A DNA stretch of 64,000 nucleotides from Turritopsis dohrnii. Taxonomy: Eukaryota > Cnidaria > Hydrozoa > Anthoathecata > Oceaniidae. Shown here piece after piece: positions 58,253 through 64,000 of the stretch; positions within the stretch are counted from its first letter, which is position 1; each line of letters begins with the position of its first letter. The notes beneath the pieces were generated by a model. It was given only the letters and a program-made list of their open reading frames with translations, was not told where the DNA came from and searched no databases. A program made the translations under genes and the position numbers. Location: positions 1,164,264 through 1,228,263 of the forward strand of contig BQMF02000049.1 in the NCBI GenBank assembly GCA_027922465.2. Direction: 5' to 3'.

Positions 58253-60666
58253 TTAACATTCATACAATCCTTTTTTGCATAAACTTGTTAGTTTTTTATC
58301 ATTTTCAGTCATTTGCTGTTCAATCAGAAGATGCGTATAGAGCATCCGCTGTGTAGCTGTCAGTACTTTATACGTGATTGTGTTAAGCCCCTCCTTTTGT
58401 ACCTTTAATTTGCTCTTCTGAACTTTCAAGGACACTGCTTTCCTTTTATCATTACGAGGTGCAAGTTCATGTTCTATGTGTATATATTGACCGATATTTT
58501 CGCTCGGCCTAGTGTATTCAATTTTTGCTTTTATCAAACGAGTTCTCATGTTATCATCTTCTTCTCCCCAACCCCAATAATCGTTTGACCAGCCGTTTAC
58601 AGCTAAAACAGAAGATCAAGAAAGTAAATGTATGCTGAAAACTTCAATTTCTACAGTACGAAATGATGCTAAACACCCTGGACTGTATAAAAACAACACT
58701 TTCATGCAATCATAATGCAATTTATTGATACTATGGAGAAATAAAAGGAAATAGAGATCAGTTGACATCGGTAGACGGTTAATCATCGATATGGTCAACA
58801 GCCATTGGTACATATAAAGAATATAACATTAACAAGATGCCCTTGCAGGCATAAGGATTTCTGCAAAATCAGCTGAAGTATGAAAAAAGAAAGACTATGA
58901 CATTCTTGAAATTAAGAAAAGTTTAATCCGCAATATCTATTTATTAAATTTCTGATCATGTACTCCCCAAAAATCTGGAAAAAACATAATTGTCACTATG
59001 CAAAACTTTATACCAATGAGCACCAATAAACTTGATTATATCTGAATGACGTAATGTTCTTTATTTTGTTGGTACGAAATGATATTAAGGATTCAGTGAT
59101 CAATTCAGATAAGACAATGAGTATGCATGTAAGTCAATGTAAATGTTATGAATTTAATATGTCTTGTCAATCTTCCTAACAGAATTCCTAATTCACAAGG
59201 ACAAAAAGGAAAGCGTAGATGTTAATGATACGAAATACATCTATATATATACAAAATCAACATACATAACTGAAAACAGAAATTTGTGCTTTAATTTGAG
59301 TAACAATATGTCATTGCCATCGTTTTAATTTAAAAACATGCATTACCTGAACTAAATTTCATGAAATTTATTTAGAAACTTAAAAAACAATAAATTTTTA
59401 ATTGCGTATACACGCCAGGGCACTATGAAAGCATAACTGACACAATACGAACCTTACATTAACTCCTAATAAACTTAATGAACAAAATAACATCAAATTT
59501 ATATGCTTTCAGATATCACAGTGATTGCATACATACTACGGCCAATCTTCCTAATTACGAAAAGACTTCCCAAACAGAAAAAGTAAACAAAGATTAGGAT
59601 TACGAAAAATATGACCTAAACTTTACCAAAATTAGCAAACAACTGAAAACAGAAATTTGAGTTAAAAGATGTCCAGTATTTAGAATTTACAGACAATTAA
59701 GGTAAGTTTCAATTTGCTATCGTAAATAGTAAGTCCCCATTCTTAATTCAGGATATTGATAATACAGCCAAGAACTATACAAGTATATAAGCTAAAATAG
59801 CTAGAGAAACATCAAACATAAAATGAGATGTACAGGCAGATGGTAGACAAGACATTTCTTGTATGTTGTTGGAGCTGAAGAGGAAACTGAGCTAAGCTGC
59901 ATGTATCCAGAGCTTAAAAAGCACTACAGCCCACACATGAAACAAACAGTATTTTGTATCTAGAAAGGCTTAAAAGAATCGCAGACATTTTCCAAAAAAT
60001 GAAAGTTGCACACACTGTTTTTACAAAACATTGAGAACTTGTTTTTAGAAAAGAATGAACACAGTAGAATCATTTTAAGACAATTATAAATTTCTACCCT
60101 TTCTCCCTTAAATCTTCTTTTAAATCTGTTCAATATTGATCAATCAACACGTGGAAGTCTATGGGTTTCTTCGGTTTCTTCTACCATTATGCGAACGGCG
60201 TGCAAATGTGAAGTCGAAAAATACCCGAATGATCACATGGCGGAAAGTCAAGCCAATAAACTAGCACTATTAAAGTTAATTAGCACCCTTGCGAAATAGT
60301 GTCGCTTTATGCACCATGGAACATTAAGACGGCTTTTGTATGAACCAATCAAATTGGAGAAACAAATATGACTAGTTTTGGACAGTAAGATGAAAAAAAA
60401 AAAATCAAAGACGATCGTAAAGGCTTTCTTGCTTACGCAGAAATCCAAAAATCTGCAAAACTAACTAAGAAATACGAGCCTACATTTCTTAATTTCTTTG
60501 GAATGATAGTGTGCATTCCGGAAAGTTCGCAAAAGTCCCAGGTCAATGAAAAACAAACCTTTTAGATCCGCCAATGACAATGCAACAGCACCACCAAAAA
60601 ACCAATCAGGAACAACTTTATTGTTAAATTTAACGTGTGTCCCCAAGATTGAAGCAACATTATTTT
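58253..60666 (-). CDS. B4GALT-like: Beta-1,4-galactosyltransferase family (GT7) gene, last two exons
   Basis: Golgi glycosyltransferase that transfers galactose (or GalNAc/xylose-linked equivalents) from UDP-sugar. Exon 60666-60559 encodes NKVVPDWFFGGAVALSLADLK. It splices in phase 1 to exon 58602-58253, starting VNGWSNDYWGWGEEDDN, the WGWGxEDD catalytic motif. A metal-ligand-region H (YIHIEHE) and the closing GLNTITYKVL follow, and the stop is at 58253. The basic RNDKRKA...QK segment recalls B4GALT7, but the subfamily is open. The intron is 1956 bp. Upstream exons (transmembrane stem and DVD region) are not visible; a degraded transposon-like gene occupies 61501-64000, so they may lie beyond the window. 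No frame damage in the two exons. Confidence 0.88.
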
Positions 60667-61500
60667 CTAAAAAAACAACAACAACAGTGCCTTCAATATG
60701 TTAGTTTACAGCAGTCAGCAACAAGTTGATCGACGTTAAGCCACCAATAATTTTTATCAAACATACATATTGTGTAATGTGATGCTATCAGTACATGGTC
60801 GTAAAAAACATGGTTAAAAGTAAATCAAATTAATCGATCAGCATATATTAATGATCTTATAATCTTTTCATATGAAAGTTTAATGGAAAGCAAACCTTCC
60901 ACACCTAGTGGGGGGCACAACTGGAAGAATTGTGCACTTTGTGATACCAACATGAAATTTGGTACAGTGCTAGATTATGACCGGAAGTTCATAAATCCGA
61001 TGAGACCCCAATCCAAAAGTGCCCCAGGCCCCTTAAAAATGATGACGTCATCAAAAAAATTATTTTTTCCAAAATATGGCTTTTCGTATATCAATCGAAA
61101 GCTGTTTTCACGCTAATCAAACTTTGCAATAGAACTATGTGCTTAAAATCAGTCTATTAAGAGATACAAGGCTTTAAATACATACTTATCATTTAATACT
61201 TATTAAAGCTAGTATATAAAATAAAATTAAAGAAGGTAAACCACGGTATATTTTATATGCATTGTACCAAAATATTGAAACATTGCCAATGTACAGTGAC
61301 TTTAAAATACAAGTTTCATGAAAAACTAGGAAAATTATACGTCAGCGTGATATTGTAATAAAAAATCCTTATACACGAAAGATGATCTAAATCTAGGTTT
61401 TAAGCGGTAGTTATTTTGATATTTCATATTTTTATTGCTGAAAAGTCAAAAAGCTCAAAATTAGTTTTTATTACAATGTTAATGAGTCACTAAATAAAGT
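60667..61500. other. No gene seen; probably intron of the galactosyltransferase gene
   Basis: AT-rich. The plus frame at 60883-61116 has no recognisable family; it contains a GATGACGTCATC palindrome. Confidence 0.5.
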
Positions 61501-64000
61501 TCAATGAATATTTGTACAGTTTGCTGAGCAGTTACAAAGTTCGGTGCATCTCAAATTATTTCTGTAACATTTGCAGCGTGTACAATCACCTTTGCAACCA
61601 CACTTAACTAATTCACGACATGCTTTTGAAGCTTCAGGGATGGTCATCCATACTGGAGAAATATTTTCTTCTGTAGCGTTCCAGCCCCAATCGTTGGGAT
61701 CATATGCCAATGTTTTACTAAGTGAACTATACCAGATCAGTCTGTAAAGCAAAAAAAGTAAAAATAAAATGTAAATAAATAAACGCTGTACTCATGGATT
61801 TTCTTCTTTTTTTTCTTTCTGTCGTTTTCCTTATGTAACTGGAGCTTAAGAGTGTCAATCTATTATGTGTAGCAATCAAAAATTATCATAACCTTAGTTA
61901 ATAAAACTACAAGTCCAAACATACCCTCCTTGGCAAATTGCTCTCTTTAGATGTTGCATAAGAGCGTCGTAGGTAGGTGGCAAGTTGTTACTGGCCCGAT
62001 GTTTCTTTGTAAATAAATATCTTCTGCATAAGTTGACAGACTCAATCCCACTTCCCCGATCATAAATCAATACCACGTATCTTTCAATTTCTTTTTGGTC
62101 ATACTCTTCTATATACTCTGGTCTTTTCAATGTTGATAGTCTAAGACAAAATTAAATTAAGGCGTTAACCAAACGTTAAGGCAGATAAAACAATAAAGAA
62201 TTTATAATTAAAAGAAAACCCAGAATTTTAAATAATATGTATAATATCAATATGAATTTCACCTTTTAAAAGTATCAGTAACAGGTGGGTGTGACTTGAA
62301 TGTATTCCATGCCACCTTTTTCCTCTTCCATGAAATCCTGAGACAGTGTCACAGCCTGTGAATGCAAACCAAACCGGAAGTGCTTGACAAATATCCTCAC
62401 CAAGAGCGGATGCGTATTCATGAATGGGTAACCATCTCAGATGTATACCGTTACCAAATTCAATCCACAACTCTTCTAGGCCAAGCTTTCTGTAGAGTGC
62501 AATTGCAATAACGACGACATCGGTATCGACGGTTTTGATTGAAGCCTTACGATGACCTGCATTAGAAACACTTTTGAGGTGAAGGAACATCCTAGTATCT
62601 GCTTCCTCATGGTTACACGGGGTAAGATCAGAAATGTCAACAGGAATAGACGAGAGTACGGTTTCTCCTGTAGTAGCCACAACTATTTTTCCATCATGTC
62701 TGCAGGTAGTTAACTTTTCTGCTAGCAAATGAAATAATTCATCTTTGTTAGATGGCTCTTTCAGAAACTTTCCCCAGTCCCGAACCATTGGCGTGTTTTC
62801 CTTGACAGATACGCGAATTCCACTTCCTCTTCTATCTCTTGTTTCACCCTTCAAACTCAAATGAAAATACCTGTCGAAGACTACATCGATTCGCCTGATA
62901 GCTGGGTCATTGAAACATTTGATTGAAGTTTTAAACTCGTTATTTGCGTACTCTCCAAACGATTTTGACGTTTTTGGACGACAAATTTGTGCAACTGCTG
63001 CACCATCAAGAACCTGGGCAGTGACATGCGGTGCTGTGAGTGATGGTGTGCAATACTCATTGAGACAGTGTAAGAAGTCGGATTTGTTTGTCTTACGTAG
63101 TTTTCCATATTCAGATATAGAAGGTGGATAGTCATGGTTTTCATGCTTGAAGAATTCTGTCAAGTCAGAATCCCGTGACTGGCACGCAATGAATAATGAT
63201 GCATATAGATTATTTTCTTCTTTCATTGACGTGGTCTTCATTTTTTCCTTTGAAGAGCAAACTTTAAACTTTTCACGAAACAAAACAAGCCTGTTCTTTG
63301 GAATCTTTTCATTAATGGAAACTTCACACTTTGTTATCCTCTGATCCATGAATTGCTTGTATTGTGTTTTACCTATGGAAACAGCATCATGCACTGAATT
63401 CACACGCGCTTTCTCATTCATTACTGCTTTGCTCAACAAATTCACCAATTTATTTTCGGCATCAACAAAAATTTCCAAGATCTTTGATAGTGGTTCGCAT
63501 TGCCTCCATCCTTTCGAAACTGAGATTCAATTGCTTCTGTATCTTCGTGATGTTTTGCTCTTTGGGCTCATTCTCTTGACATCGGAATGTTTGAATCATC
63601 TCTGAGATTTCTGGACCACTGACCATCGCACTTCATCAAGCTTGAGCTATCACTCAGTCAGGATATCAACAGCACCTCCATCAACTTTCACCAACTTATT
63701 GTTTTGTTCGTGCGCCTGATCGATTCCGATATTTGAAAATGGTTTTCCGGTTTTGTTGATGTAAATTTCCCCCTGAGAAACTCTTGAAAACGTCTTGGTG
63801 TTGAACAGGTAATAGTTTTAAATCATTTATGATACAGGTAGCCACCGAGAATAATGCGTGTGATCCAAAGCAAACATCCACGGTACAATGTTCTCTAACA
63901 GGTTAAAAACAGTTGGAAGTTGCCAACGAAGGCTTTTGATAAACGTAAGCAGCATTATCTCCAAATCAAAAACGGTATTCCAGTAAAAAAACTGAACAGA
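61501..64000 (-). pseudogene. CXC-tail, PIN-like family gene, degraded, running off the right edge
   Basis: Minus strand. From the edge: FALDHTHYSRWLPV (about 63850), IGIDQAHEQNNKLVKVDGGA (63700) with TGA-TAG at 63652-63647, then a long frame (63478-62264) with EFFKHENHDYPPSISEYGKL, VLDGAAVAQ, CNHEEADTRMFLHL, TVDTDVVVIAIAL and FTGCDTVSGFHGRGK. A one-base loss near 62318 shifts to VAWNTFKSHPPV. Exons 62140-61925 and 61741-61501 follow with clean GT-AG borders, ending in a tesmin-like Cys-rich tail (CGCKGDCTRCKC). The acidic motifs and order recall PIN/FEN-type nucleases, but no function is established. The copy looks dead because of several shifts and stops. Confidence 0.75.

Noticed and set aside
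60883..61116. Cys-containing 77-residue open frame
   Set aside because: No family resemblance, no splice context, and it runs opposite to the surrounding galactosyltransferase gene.
1..64000. CRISPR arrays, operons, prophage or bacterial genes
   Set aside because: All recognised genes are eukaryotic with spliceosomal introns, and the repeats have no spacer-repeat periodicity of CRISPR type.

Overview
The window is AT-rich metazoan DNA with spliced genes, short introns and dense transposon debris. Three things point to a cnidarian: small defence-peptide-like and GTPase genes of kinds seen there, the mix of Helitron, Penelope, Harbinger and Kolobok-like elements, and a multicopy CXC-tail protein family common in cnidarian genomes. 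A hydrozoan or scyphozoan is my guess; no rRNA or mitochondrial sequence confirms it.

Host genes I can support: (1) a tandem pair of three-exon ferritin heavy-chain genes on the + strand (19145-20233 and 20867-25453), the first with a well-formed iron-responsive element in its leader and the second without one; (2) a three-exon + strand gene (35120-37314) for a membrane-anchored septin/AIG1-like GTPase; (3) a six-coding-exon + strand gene (42878-44529) for a secreted prepropeptide with an acidic propiece and a very arginine-rich tail, resembling a cationic host-defence peptide precursor; (4) the last two exons of a beta-1,4-galactosyltransferase family gene on the - strand (58253-60666). Broken host-like genes are a Mab-21-like pseudogene (29399-32374) and an amine-oxidase fragment (53536-54038).

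Most of the rest is mobile DNA. 1-2664: degraded Helitron protein (-), running off the left edge. 3670-6520: degraded R2-type reverse transcriptase with a C-terminal restriction-like endonuclease (-). 7-14.8 kb: a field of MITEs, hairpins and a dispersed repeat family. 15.9-18.05 kb: a LINE reverse transcriptase remnant split by a GACGTC-rich terminal-inverted-repeat element. 26933-29041: a TTAA-flanked Kolobok/Mutator-like element whose transposase frame is interrupted by a MITE. 38411-39070: an L1/Tx1-type ORF1 remnant. 45267-50444: a nested stack (an inverted-repeat transposon, holding a Penelope-like element, holding a GC-tipped dispersed repeat, holding a MITE). 51129-52967: an internally deleted PIF/Harbinger element that keeps pieces of both its transposase and its MADF protein. 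56262-57930: a pogo/DDE_1 remnant. 61501-64000: a degraded CXC-tail family copy (-), running off the right edge.

The ferritins store iron and detoxify ferrous iron, and the two paralogues look set to be controlled differently. The peptide gene and the GTPase lie 5.5 kb apart with no sign of a shared function. Nothing in the window is prokaryotic, and there are no CRISPR arrays or operons. Exon boundaries come from GT-AG signals, reading-frame continuity and family knowledge, not from transcripts.
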